Source: JAFGRU01 sp963665915 (lineage in GTDB: Bacteria > Desulfobacterota > Desulfuromonadia > Desulfuromonadales > JAAYDE01). Taken from it: a stretch of 64,000 bases of DNA. Below the pieces are notes generated by a model, which was given only the letters and a program-made list of their open reading frames with translations, searched no databases and was not told where the DNA came from. Shown one piece after another: positions 35,283 through 48,100 of this stretch; the stretch's first letter is position 1, and each line of letters opens with the position of its first letter. The DNA is taken from NCBI GenBank assembly GCA_963665915.2, contig CAXXSG010000002.1:434001-498000 (forward strand). The letters are read 5' to 3'. The position numbers and the translations under genes are program-made.

Positions 35283-38200
35283 TCAGTCCGCCGCTACTAA
35301 CGGTTTGCAGGTCCCGTTGATTCGCGCTGAGCATCGGTTTTTGATAGCGGCCCCGAGTTTTTCAGCATGTGGCAGGGAAAGCATATTGGCATGATTGCCG
35401 AGTGTGGGGATGATTTCAATTCCCCCCTTGGCCAGTGGCACCCAGGCCAGTTCCGGATGTCTGGCCATGAAGCTGTTGGCCTCGGTCGCTTTGAAGAATA
35501 TAAGCTTCCCGTCAAATGGCTGCGGTGTATAAGCGAACATCGCTTTGATGTTTGCTTTGTAAACAGCGACGATGCTTGCCATTTCTTCCACGCTGAGACC
35601 GGAAGAGTCTTCCGACTCATCGCCCAGTTTTCGAGCAACGAAATTCAAACGTTCTTCCTGTGGTAATTTCCTCAATTCGTTCAGATTTAATTCAAATCCT
35701 TTGTCCGGATCATCCCCCGCCAGAAGATAGGCGAACACTTCATCGTCGCTGTTGAAGGATCGGGGCAGATGTTCGGGGCCGGGGGAATCGATGAGGATCG
35801 TCTGAAGAGGAGGCGTTCCATTGTTGCTGAGACGGCGTGCCATTTCAAAAGCCACCATGCCGCCGAAGGAGCTGCCGACCAGGTGAAACTCGCCCGAGGG
35901 GCAGGTCTCTTTAATAGTTCGCAGAAAATGATCCGCCAGATCTTCCACGTTATTCAGGGGCGGACCACCGTTCCACAGCCCCGGGGCTTCCAGAGCATAA
36001 ATCGGATTGGGGATATTAAGCGAGCTGACAAGCTCCCGATAGATAAATGCTCCGCCGCCGATTGCCGGGATCAGGAAGAGAGGCGGCCACCCGGGATGTC
36101 CATGGGCGAACGTGATGATACCGTCTTTTTGCCCTGACTCCTCTTTTTCGGAAATCATGGCCTGAGAACTGTCGATCAATAGCGCCAGACGTCCCGGAGT
36201 GGGGCCTTCCATGAGAACGTTGCGCGGTAAAGAAATGTTCAAAGCTTTTTCAAGCTTGGTGGCAAGTTGCACGGCAGTCAGAGAGTCGCCGCCGAGCTGG
36301 AAGAAATCGTCCTCCAACTTGATCCCTTCAACCCCAAGCACCTCGGTCATGAGACGGATGATTACTTGCTCCGTTCCATTAGCGGAAATCTTCTGCTCCT
36401 CCGCTTCCGGGGTGGCTGTTTGTTGGGTCATTTCCGCACTATTACCGGTCTGGAAAGGCTTCTGTATTGTGTCTGAATTCGCTGCTTCGATCCAGCAGCG
36501 CTTGCGTTCAAAAGGATAGGTCGGCAGGGCAATCCGACGTCTTTTCTGGTGGGCGTAATAGGCATTCCAGTCAATGGCAGCGCCGACCATCCACAAGGCG
36601 CCGGCTGCTTCCAGAATTGAGCGCTGGTCATCGCTGCCGTTTTTCCCGCCCTGGAGGCTGCTGATCACCGGGATATTGTTCTTCCGCGAAGGATGACGGG
36701 CGGCCAGGTGGGAAAGCACGGCGTCAGGACCGACCTCGAGAAGGCTCGCGTGCGGTGTCTGCAGCAGCGTTCCCATTCCCTGGTAGAAGTAAACCGGTTT
36801 GCGGATGTGCTTGACCCAGTATTCAGGGGATGTGGCCTGTTCATCCAGAATCCATACTCCGGTCAGGTTGGAGACGAAAGGTATTGATGGCGTCTGCATT
36901 TCCACCTTTTCAAGGGCGGCGGCGAAGGGAACCATGGCGGGTTCCATCATGTGTGAATGGAAAGCGTGGGAGGTCTCGAGTTTGCGCACATGCCTTCCGC
37001 CGGCCCGCAGTTCTTTTTCCAGCTTATCGATCTGGGGAAGCGGTCCGGAAACCACGCATTGGTTGCGTGCGTTTACAGCGGCAAGGTTTAGCCCGTCTTT
37101 CAATAAATGCAGGGTATCGGTTTGAGACAGGGGGACCGCAAGCATTCCTCCAGGCTTCTGTTCATCCATCAGTTTTCCACGCAGGGCGACCAGAGTCAGG
37201 GCGTCTTCCAGGGTGAAGACCCCGGCCAGGCAGGCGGCTGTCCATTCACCGATACTATGGCCGATCATGGCGATTGGCTTGATCCCCCATTCCATCCACA
37301 GGGTGGCCAGGGCGTATTCAACAGCGAAGATTGCCGGTTGCGCCAAGCGGGTGGAGGTGAGATCGCCATGGCCTCCATTTTCTGATGAGTTACCCCAGAG
37401 AAGGTTGCGCAGGTCGGCCCCGAGATGAGGTCTCAGAATATCCGCGCATCGGTCAAAAGTCTTTTTGAATACCGGTTCATGAAGGTATATCTGATGGGCC
37501 ATACCGGGACGCTGGGCGCCTTGCCCCGTAAACATGAACGCCACATCCGGAATGTTTTCCTTGTCAGTGGTGGTGAAAAATTTGTCGGAACGAAGCTGGG
37601 AAATGGCATCTTTCATATTTCGGCACGTCAGAGCCCGGCGAACGCCGAATTTCTTGCGGCCGACCGCCAAAGTAAATGCGGTGTTGTCGAGATCGGCCTC
37701 CGGGTAGCGTTCTAAATGGCGGGCCAACTTGACGGCCATGCGGTCGAGGGCGCTTTCAGTGTGGGCGGAAAGGAGAAGCAGTTTGTCCGGGCGGTTGGAA
37801 GGCGCGGCTTCAAGAAGCGGTGCTTCTTCAACCACCACATGAGCGTTGGTTCCTCCGATGCCGAAGGAACTGATTCCGGCGCGGCGCGGCGTCGGACCTT
37901 TGGTCCAGTGCATAAGCCTGTCAGCGACAAAAAACGGACTGTTTCTGAAATCGATTGCCGGGTTGGGGGTTTTGAAGTGAAGGGTGGCCGGAATCTGACC
38001 GTGTTCCAGGGCCTTGATGGTTTTGATAAGGCTGGCGACGCCGGAAGCGGCGTCAAGATGGCCGATGTTGGTTTTGACTGAACCGACGGCACAGTAGTTT
38101 TGTCGTCCGTCCGTATCGCCGAAAGCCTCGGTAAGCGCCTTGATTTCAATGGGGTCGCCCAGGGACGTGCCGGTGCCGTGGGCCTCGATATAGTTGATGG

Positions 38201-39130
38201 ATCGGGGATGGACTCCGGCGTTATGGTGAGCCTCGCGGATGACCTCGGCTTGTCCGGCGACGCTGGGCGCAGTAAAACCGACCTTGTCGGAACCGTCGTT
38301 GTTGATGGCCGAGCCTTTGATGACGGCTAGAATGGGATCCCCATCCTCTATAGCCGTTGAAAGCCGTTTGAGAGCCACCATCCCGGCCCCGCATCCTCCG
38401 ACCGTGCCGGCGGCATCCTTGTCAAAGGCGCGGCAGTGTCCGTCCGGCGAAAGGATAAAACCGTCCCTGTAGAAGTAGCCGGTGGCTTTATGGGTCTGGA
38501 TCTTGGCTCCACCTGCAAGCGCCATTTCGCATTGACCATCGAGGACGGCGCGTGCGGCCATGTGGACCGCGACCAGCGAGGTGGAGCAGGTGGTGTTGAC
38601 GTTGATGCTCGGTCCGTTGAGATTCAGCTTGTAGGAGATTCGGGTGGCGGCGAAATCCTTGCCGTTCATGATGCTGACCTGGTAGCTCCCAGCCACATCC
38701 GAATCGTCGAGAGAGGGAAGAATGTTCTCGTTAAGGTAACTGTTGGAGCCGATACCGACAAAAACGCCGATCCGCCCTTTGTAAGTGTCGGGGTTGCAGC
38801 CGGCGTTCTCAAGGGTCTCCCAGGCAACTTCCAGCAGGTGACGTTGTTGAGGATCACTGAGGGCGGCTTCCCGGGGGGTCATATTGAAGAACGCGGGGTC
38901 GAAATATTCCATGCCATCCATGCGGCCGAGAGCGGGAACAAAATTGGGATCGCGGATGACGTCGAGGGGATATTCGGCCTCGAGCAGCTCTTCCTCCTCG
39001 AAGAAAACGATCGATTCCACACCGGCCGCGAGGTTGTCCCAGAGCTCCTCAACGGTTGCGGCGCCGGGGAAGTGTCCCGCCATACCGATGACGGCGACTG
39101 CGCCGTCCCTTGTCGGGACTGGGACAAGCG
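35283..39130 (-). other. Module 8: KS-AT-ACP-TE (malonate extension and release)
   Basis: KS (about residues 7694-8121) has its active Cys at 7869 in NTTCSTSLVAVH; the CSTS form is typical of KS domains that accept a peptidyl chain. Its histidines are in EAHGTGTSLGDP and NIGHLDAASG. AT (8211-8564) has GQGAQRPGM, Ser8313 in GHSIGEW and HAFHSH, the pattern of malonyl-CoA use. ACP (8597-8671) has GGDSL. There is no KR, DH, ER or MT, so the beta-keto group stays. The type I thioesterase (8694-8954) has Ser8775 in VGSSFGGM and a late histidine in GNHANM. The chain therefore ends as Tyr-CO-CH2-CO- before hydrolysis or cyclisation. Confidence 0.9.
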
Positions 39131-42100
39131 CCGGGCGTGTCTGGATCGGGCTTGTTTCGCCGGAGATGTGTTCGGCCAGGCGGGCAATGGTTGGGTACTG
39201 GAAGAAGTCGGTAATACTCAGCTCAGTAGCCAGTCTTTTGTTGGCCAGCCTCCGGGCGCGCACCAGAAGCAGGGAATTGCCGCCAAGTTCAAAGAAGTTG
39301 TCGTTGATACCGACCGCTGTGATATTGAGGACTTCGGCGAAAACACCGCACAGAATCTTTTCCTCTTCCGAACGGGGCGGAGTATAAACACTTCCCGAGG
39401 CAACTTCCGGGCGGGGGAGATTTTTCCGGTCAATTTTGCCGCTCGGAGTCAGCGGGAAGTTTTCGACTTTCATCAGGACGGCCGGAATCATGTAATCAGG
39501 GAGTTTCCTGCCGAGATAATGACGCAGCTCCGAGGGTTCGAAGTCTCCGACGATATAGGCACAGAGGCGTTTCTCATCCCTTTCCCCAAAGGGATTGACC
39601 ACCGCGCCACGGACAAAGGCATGTTCCCGCAAGGCGCTTTCGATTTCCCCGAGTTCGATTCGGAAACCGCGGATTTTGACCTGGTTGTCGATACGGCCCA
39701 TGGACTGGATATTGCCATCGGGCAGCCAGCGGGCGAGGTCCCCGGTTTTATACAGACGTCCGGGACTGAAGGGGTTGCGGATAAACTTTTCGGCCGTTAG
39801 CTTGGGTCGGTTGAGATATTCGCGAGCTACCTGAATGCCGCCGATACAGAGCTCGCCGGGGACACCAATCGGTTGAGGTGATCCGTGGCGGTCGAGAATA
39901 TAAATGTGCGTATTGGCAATCGGCTTGCCGATAGTGATTGACCCGTCATTGTACTTGAACGCTGTGGCGCAGACCGTCGATTCGGTGGGGCCGTAGGCGT
40001 TGAAAAAGAGGCGTCCCGGAGCCCAGGTGCGGGCCAGCTCCAGCGGACAGGGTTCCCCGGCGACTATAAGCGTATCCAGCCCTTGAATGTCTCTGTCCAG
40101 CGAAGCCAGGGCCGTGGGCGGCAAGGTGACGACGCTGATCTGATTGTCTGTCAGAATGGCGGCGAGTTCTTCGCCGGCCATAAAGGTATCGTTGCTGCCG
40201 GAGACCAGGGTTGCCCCTTTGAAAAGCGCCATGGCGATTTCGGATATAGAGGCGTCAAAGGATGGCGATGCGAATTGCAGAACATTGCTTTGCGCTGATA
40301 CCTCGAAAAGATCGCTCTGGGCCTGGGCCAGATTGACGAGCCCGCGATGTTCCACCGCAACCCCTTTCGGCTTGCCGGTCGATCCGGAGGTGTAGATCAC
40401 ATAAGCGGCATTGTTCGGCGTCGCCCTCTGTTCAGGGTTGACGGATGGGTAACCGATAAATTCCTTGGGGTCGTCAATCAGGAGGGCGTCCCCTTCAAAT
40501 GGGAGTTCCTTGTCCGAGGTCGTGACCAGGTAGACCATCCGTGAGTCCTCGATCATGTAAACGAGGCGTTCTTTCGGGTAGCTGGGGTCGAGGGGGAGGT
40601 AAGCACCGCCGGCCTTGTGAATGCCAAGAATCGCAGCCGTCAGGTTGACACTGCGTTCCAGGCAGATTCCGACCAGTGCTTCAGACCTGACTCCCATGGT
40701 GATCAGGGCGTAAGCGATACGGTTGGCCCGCCGGTTGAGCTGACTGTAGGTCAGCTCTTCGCGGGCATCTTTGACCGCGACGGCATCGGGGGTTTTGTCG
40801 ACCTGTTCCTCAAAAATTTGATGCAGAAGTTTGCCGTCGGGAAAATCCGCCCGGGTGTCGTTAAAACGGTGGATAACCTGATCATACTCCTCCCCGTCGA
40901 GAAGCGAAATGTCAGCAATGGTCCGATTCGGGTTGCGGGCGATCATTTCCGCCAGGTGACAAAAATGTTTGGCCATTCTTTCTATTGTTTCGCGATCGAA
41001 AAGGTCGCTGCAGTATTCCAGGTTGCCGCCAAGGCTGTTGCCGTATTCCCCAAGGTTCATGGTCAGGTCGAACTTGGCGACGTCAAACTCCGGAAACAGG
41101 AGCGTGGTCTCAAGGTTGTCCAGATGGACCTGGTCGAAGGATTCATCCGTCAGGGCGAACATGACCTGGAAGACCGGCGAGTGGCTGGTGCTGCGTTCCG
41201 GAGAGAGTTCCTCCACGAGTTTTTCAAAAGGGATGTCCTGGTTGGCGTAGGCTTCAAGAGCGGTTTTTCTTGTTTTGGCGAGTAGTTCCGAAAAAGTGGG
41301 ATTACCGCTGAAATTGTGTCTGAGCGGCAGGGTGTTGACAAAAAAGCCGGTAGCGTTTTCAATTTCTGGCCGGGTCCTGCCGGAAACCGGAGTGCCGACC
41401 ACGATGTCGTCCATGCCGCTGTATTTGGACAGGAAAAGGGCCCACAGGGTTTCCAGAAGCATGAAAAGGGTGGTGTTGTGCTTGCGGGCTGCTTTTGCGA
41501 GAGCCGCGGCCGTGAAGGTATCAATCTCGATGGGGACATGGTCTCCACGGGTGCTCTGGATTTCAGGGCGCGGCCGGTCGCTGGGGAGGGTAATAAGCTC
41601 CGGAATCCCTTCGAGTTTATCCTTCCAGTAAGCGCTCTGCTTTTCCAGGCGCTCCCCGGCAAGCCACTTTCGCTGCCACTGGGCATAATCGCTGTAATCG
41701 ACGGGAATGTCCGGGAGTACGGGTTCCCCCCCCTGGGTGAAAGCGAGGTAACATTCGGAAAGCTCATGGAAAAAGACCCCGGAACTCCAGCCATCGAAAA
41801 CAATATGATGAATATTGGCTGTGAGAATAAAGTCCTGGTCACCCATTTCCCAGAGCCTGAAGCGGTAGAGGGGACCCTGGTTGAGGTCGAACTTGTGGTG
41901 AGCTTCCCGTGAAAGGATGTTGCGAATATTATTACCCTCGACTGATTCAACGGGAAGGAAAAATTTGTTAAGTTCTTCGATCTGTTGAAAAGCTTCACCG
42001 CTGGGCGCTTCTCTGAAAACCGTGCGCAAACTGCTGTGGCGTCGGATGAGCTTTTCAAGTGATCGTTCCAGGGCCTTGATATCAAGATTGCCCTGAATAC

Positions 42101-45100
42101 GAATGGCTGCCGGAATATTGTAGGCTGAAGATCCGTCTTCAAACTGCTCGAGGAACCAGAGCCGCGACTGAGCGAAGGAGAGAGGCGCTTCTTTCTGGCC
42201 GGTTTTCCTGATTGGAGGTGCGGGGGTGGCTGTCCCGGTTTTGATGGCTTCCAGGAATTGAGCAGGAGTCGATTGTTCGAAGATGGTCTTGAGCGGTATT
42301 TCGGCGTCGAAAGCTTTTCCGGCGGCGTTGATCAGCCGTGTTCCCAGAAGGCTGTGGCCGCCCATCTCGAAGAAGTTGTCGTGGATACCCACCTGGTCGA
42401 TAGCGAGAATTTCGGCGAAAAGGTTGCACAGAATTGTTTCGGCTTCAGTACGCGGCGGCGCATAGGCCGCCTTGGTAGTGAATTCCGGATCGGGGAGATT
42501 TTTGCGGTCGGCTTTCCCGCTTGCTGTCAGCGGAATAGCTTCCAGCTTCATGAATACTGCCGGCACCATGTAGTCGGGGAGCGTCTGGCCAAGATAAGCC
42601 CGCAATTCACTGTTGTCGAAATCCCCGACGATATAGGCGCAGAGGCGCTTCTCTCCTTGGTCCCCGAAGGGGTTAACGATGACATCCTGAATCCTGGGAT
42701 GCTCTCGCAGGGCGCTTTCGATCTCGCCGAGTTCGATGCGGAAACCACGAATTTTGACCTGCTGGTCGATGCGGCTCAGGTATTCGATGTTGCCGTCTTC
42801 AAGCCAGCGCGCCAGGTCGCCGGTTTTGTAGAGACGCCCTTCGGCAAATGGATTGAGGACAAACTTCTCGGCCGTCAGCTCCGGACGGTTGAGGTAATCG
42901 CGCGCCACCTGTACTCCGCCGATGCAGAGCTCTCCCGGTACGCCTACAGGCTGGGGCTGGCCGGAAGCGTCAAGAATGTAGAGCTGCGTGTTGTCGATCG
43001 GCCTGCCGATGGGGATGATCTCGGGAGTGATTGCCGGACATGGATACCAGGAGACGTCGATGGTCGCTTCGGTGGGTCCATAGAGATTGTGCAGTTCCGC
43101 ACCCGTCTTTTTGCGGAGAAGCCGGTTGAAGCGCTCCACCATTTCTCTCGGCAGGGCCTCGCCGCTGGTGATGACCCTCTTTAGTGTGGAGCAGCGTTGT
43201 GCCTCCTGGGAATTGGCTTCGAGGTATTCCAGGAAGGCTCCCATCATGGACGGCACGAAGTGCAGGGTCGTGACCTTGGCGTGCCGGATGGTCTGGACAA
43301 TCAGGGCCGGGTCCTTCTCCGCTCCCGGATCGAGCATGTAAACCGAACTGCCGGCGAAATACCACCAGACCAGCTCCCAGACCGATACATCGAAAGTGGT
43401 GGTGGTCTTCTGCAGGATGACATCCTCTGCCGCGAGGGAGAAGGTGTTCTGCATCCATTGGATGCGGTTGACGGCGCTGCCGTGTTCAACCGCCACCCCC
43501 TTGGGCTTGCCGGTGGAGCCGGAGGTGTAAATGACGTAGGCGACGTTGTTTGGGGCGACGGCCACCTCAGGAGTGGCTTCCGGGAAAGCGGAAAGATCGT
43601 CCCGGTCGAGAAGCAGGAGGTCTCCGGAAAAAACCGGGGCCGACCCGCTGACGGAAATCATCTGTTTGAGTCCCGCATCCTCGATCATGAAGGCGAGCCG
43701 TTCGTCCGGGTAGTTGGGATCGAGAGGAACATAGGCGCCGCCGGCCTTGTGGATGGCGAGAATGGCAGCGATCATATCGACGCTGCGTCCCAGACACAAC
43801 CCGACCAGGCTTTCGGGACCGACTCTTTTAGCGACCAGGGCATGGGCGATGCGGTTGGCCCGTCGGTTCAGTTCCGCATAGGTGAGGGTTTCGCGGGCAT
43901 CTTGTGCAGCAATGTTGTCAGGGGTTTTTTCGACCTGTTCTTCGAATATCCGGTGCAGGACTTTGTCTTGCGGATATTCAGCCGCGGTGTTGTTGAAACT
44001 ATGAACGACGAGATCGTATTCTTCGCTTTTCAGGAGCGGCAATTCACTAACAGGGCGGTCAAGCTGTTCCAGTGTCGAGCGGAGTAACATCTCGAACCAG
44101 GCAAGAATGTTTTTGGCTCCCCGGTCGTCATAACGGCCGCGATCATGGGTCAGGCGCAGGGTGAGACTGTTTCCCGGCAGGACGACCAGCGTCAACGGAT
44201 AGTGGGGCGCTTCGATGCCGCGGCTTTCGGTTACCGCGAAGTCTCCGCTGCCATCTCCTTGGAGTCTGGCGTCTACCGGGTAGTTTTCGTAGACGTAGAG
44301 TGTCTCAAAAAGCGGGGCTCCCCTGGGGGTCGCTGCCTGGGCCTGGGTCAGGTAGAGCGGGGTATATTCGTACTCTTCCCGTTCCCCCTGGGTGAGGGTA
44401 AGTGTCTCCACCATCTCGCGGATGTTGTGGTTCTCGGTTTTCAGGCGCACCGGAACGGTATTGATGAACATGCCCACCATGTTCTCGATGCCGGGAATGG
44501 AGGCGGGGCGTCCGGAGGTGACACTGCCGAAAACGATATCCGTGTCGCCTGTCAGGCGGGCGATAAGACTTCCCCATAGCGCCTGCAGGAGTGTGCTCTG
44601 TGTACTTCTCAGTTCCCGTGCGGTGCGCTCGAGTTTGCGGCAAAGTTCCGGCTCAAGGATAAGCGTCCGTTCGCCGAAGCCCGACTCTTTTTTCACCAGG
44701 GCCAGGTCGATACGGTTCGGCCGGTCGAAGTTGCCGAGGGTTTCCCGCCACCAGGCAAGGGATGTGTTTGTTTCCTTGTTATGGAGCCATTCGGCATAAT
44801 CAGCAAAGGGGAGCGGTCGGGAGAGATTTTCGTTGTGATAGAGCTTCAGGACATCGGCCATAACCACTGAAAGCGACCAGCCATCCAGGGTGATGTGGTG
44901 GTTGTTGAGAACCACCTCCCAGATGTCATCTTCCACCTGAAAAATGGCCAGGCGCAGAAGCGGTGCCCGGCTCAGGTCGAACCCTTCCTTCCGATCGATT
45001 TCGAGATAGGATTGCAGACTCTCATGACAATTCGGGTCATTGCGCCGGTCGGCGATGAGGCAGGGGATTTCCGCTTCATGGTTGATGACCATGAGATCGG

Positions 45101-48100
45101 TTTCGCCCTCCGGGACCGCCATGCGCAATATCTCGTGGCGTTGAACAACGTCCTGCCACGCTTTTCTGAAACGCTCCGGATTAAACGCACCTTCAATCCG
45201 GAAATGAAGCTGAACCTGGTAGGCACCCTCGCTCTCCAGAGAGTGGAAAAGGATTCCCTGCTGGAGCGGGGTGAGCGGCAGGATGTTCTCCAGGGCCGGG
45301 TAGCTTTGAACCAGCAGGTTGATGGTCTCCTGGGATGGCTTCACGAGCGGAAAGTCGGAGGTGGTGAAGGTCGTTTGAGCTTCCCGGCAGTGATCGAGAA
45401 TCTCCCGGATGCCGGAAATGATCTCTTTCCGGATTTCGACCATCTCTTCCCGGCCAAAAAATTCCGATGGCCAGCTCAGGTGGAACTGGAGTTTGTCGTC
45501 GGCGACCATGGAATTGATATCCCACAGGGCCGTGTGCTTCCAGCTTTCGGAGATCGGGCGGCCGTGATCTTCACCTGCCAGGCTCCAGTCACCGTCGTTT
45601 TCCAGGGTGGTGAAGCGACCCAGATAGTTAAAGGATATCCGTGGATTGATTTCCGGAAGAGCGCTGTTCTCTCCGTAACGAAGCAGGCCGTAGCCGATGC
45701 CGTTGCCGGGTGTTTGGCGGATGCTCTCCTTGACGTTGATGAGGGTTTCGCGCAGGCTGTTGCCGGTCATCAGTTTGACCGGATACTGGGAGGTAAACCA
45801 GCCTGTCGTGCGGGATAGATCGGCATTCTCGATCAGCTCTTCGCGGCCGTGGCTTTCAAGGTTGATGAGGATGCCGTCAGACAGGGGCTGTCCCTTCCAT
45901 CGCTCCAGTCCGAGACACAGGCCTGCCAGAAGCAGGTCCTCGGGGTTGGCATGGTAGGCGGCGGGGCCGCTTCCGAGCAAAAGCCCCGTCTCTTTTGCGT
46001 CAAGTTCAAAGGCGAAGCTCTGATCATGAAAGGCTGCTTCAGGAGCATTGGAGGTGAGCTGCATGCCGGGTTCTCGAAACAGATTCCGCCAGTAGGGAAC
46101 CTCCTCCTCTTTCAAAGAGGAGAGTTCACTCTGCCGCAATGCCCAGGATGTCCAGGCCGTGGTCTTGTCTGGAAGTGGCTGCCCCTCGTAGGCGGCCTGC
46201 AGATCGGGGATGAGGATGCGCCAGGAGACTCCGTCTACTGCCAGGTGATGAATGACCAGCAGCAGCCGTCCCGGTTCATTCCCGTAGTCGAACCAGACGC
46301 AGCGGAAGAGATCACCGGTTCCAATATCCAGGCTTTCCTGGGCTCTCTTCCCCTCACTGACAAGGATTTCTGCTCTCTTTTCGATGCTGAGTTTGGAGCA
46401 GTCGATGCACTGAACAAGTTTTCGGCCCTCGAAGAATTCCATCCCCTGAAGGGTCTGTTTTCCGCCCGGGAAAACAAGGCGCAGAGCATCATGATGTTCG
46501 AAAATTTTGCCAACTGCCCGGTCAAGTTTATCGAGGTTAAGACCCTCCGGGACTTGTACCAGCATCGACTGGTTATAATGGTTCTTGTCCCCTTCCTGCG
46601 CGAAGAACCACGACTGGATCGGGGTCAATGGCGCCTGCGGTTCAGGTGTTGTTCCCCAGATCGTACGCAAGGCCCTGGTTCTGACCGCCAGCCCTTCGAC
46701 GTCAGGTGATTTGAAGATATCCTTGACCGCGAGGTCGAATCCCCGGCTTCTGGCCCGGGCCACGATCTGCAGCGCCAGGATGCTGTCCCCGCCGGAGGCG
46801 AAGAAATTGTCGTGAATCCCTATTCTGTCCACGCCCAGAATTTCGGCGAAGATGGCACAGAGCGCTTTTTCCGTCTCCGTGCGCGGCGGGGTGTAGGCAC
46901 CAACCGCCATGAACTCCGGATCAGGCAGCGCCTTGCGGTCGGCCTTGCCGCTCGGCGTCATGGGGATGGCGTCGATCCGCATGAAAGCCGCCGGCACCAT
47001 GTAATCCGGCAGCTTGCCGGAGAGATGATCGCGCAGTTCCGTCGTGTCGAAATCTCCGACGATATAAGCGCACAGGCGTTGCTCGCCACTGTCGCCGAAG
47101 GGGCTGACGAGGACATCCTGTACCGAAGGATGATCGCGCAGGGCGCTCTCGATCTCACCCAGTTCAATGCGGAAGCCGCGGATCTTGACCTGGTGGTCGA
47201 TGCGTCCCATATATTCGATGTTGCCGTCGGCCAGGCGGCGGCCCAGGTCCCCTGTCTTATAGAGGCGGCCCTCGCCAAAGGGATTGGCAACGAACCTTTC
47301 CGCCGTAAGTTCCGGGCGATGGAGGTAACCGCGCGCCACTCCCGTACCGCCGACATGGATTTCTCCCGGTATCCCGAGAGGCTGGGGTTGCCCCTGCGGG
47401 TCGAAAATGTAGACGGACAGGGGGGCCAACTGGATGCCGATGTTGGAGATGCCCTGTTCGATCTCTTGTTCCCCGATTTCCTTGTAGGTGACATGTACGG
47501 TGGTTTCGGTAATCCCGTACATATTGACGATGCATGTGTCGGGGTAGCGTTCTTTCCAGCCCTTGACGATGTGGGGGAAGAAGGCCTCCCCGCCGAAGAC
47601 GAGATAACGCAGGGCCAGGTCTTTTACAGGTCCGCGGGAGTCGGCTGTACTCAGCTGGGTGAAGTAGGACGGCACCTGGTTGAGGACCGTGACCTTTTCT
47701 TGCTCCAACAAGGCCAGGAAAGCCTCAGGATCCTTGGCCACGGAAGGATCAACGACAATGAGGCGGCCGCCGTAGAGCAGGGCGCCGAAAATCTCCCAGA
47801 CGGAAAAGTCGAAGGCGTAGGAGTGGAACAGGGTCCACACGTCCCCGGGCCCGAAAGCGAACTGCAGTTGATCCTGGAAGAGGAGCTGGACGACATTGCG
47901 ATGCTCCACCACCACCCCCTTGGGCTTGCCGGTGGAGCCGGAGGTGTAGATGACGTAGGCGGTGTCGGTCGGCGACGTTCTGTTCTCCGGATTGGTGTCG
48001 GGATAACTCTGAAGCTCCGAAGGCTCATCGAGAAGGAGAGTTTCGCCGCCGAAAAGGAGCTCGCTGCCAGTGGTGGCAACCAGATATTTCAGCCCGGCGT

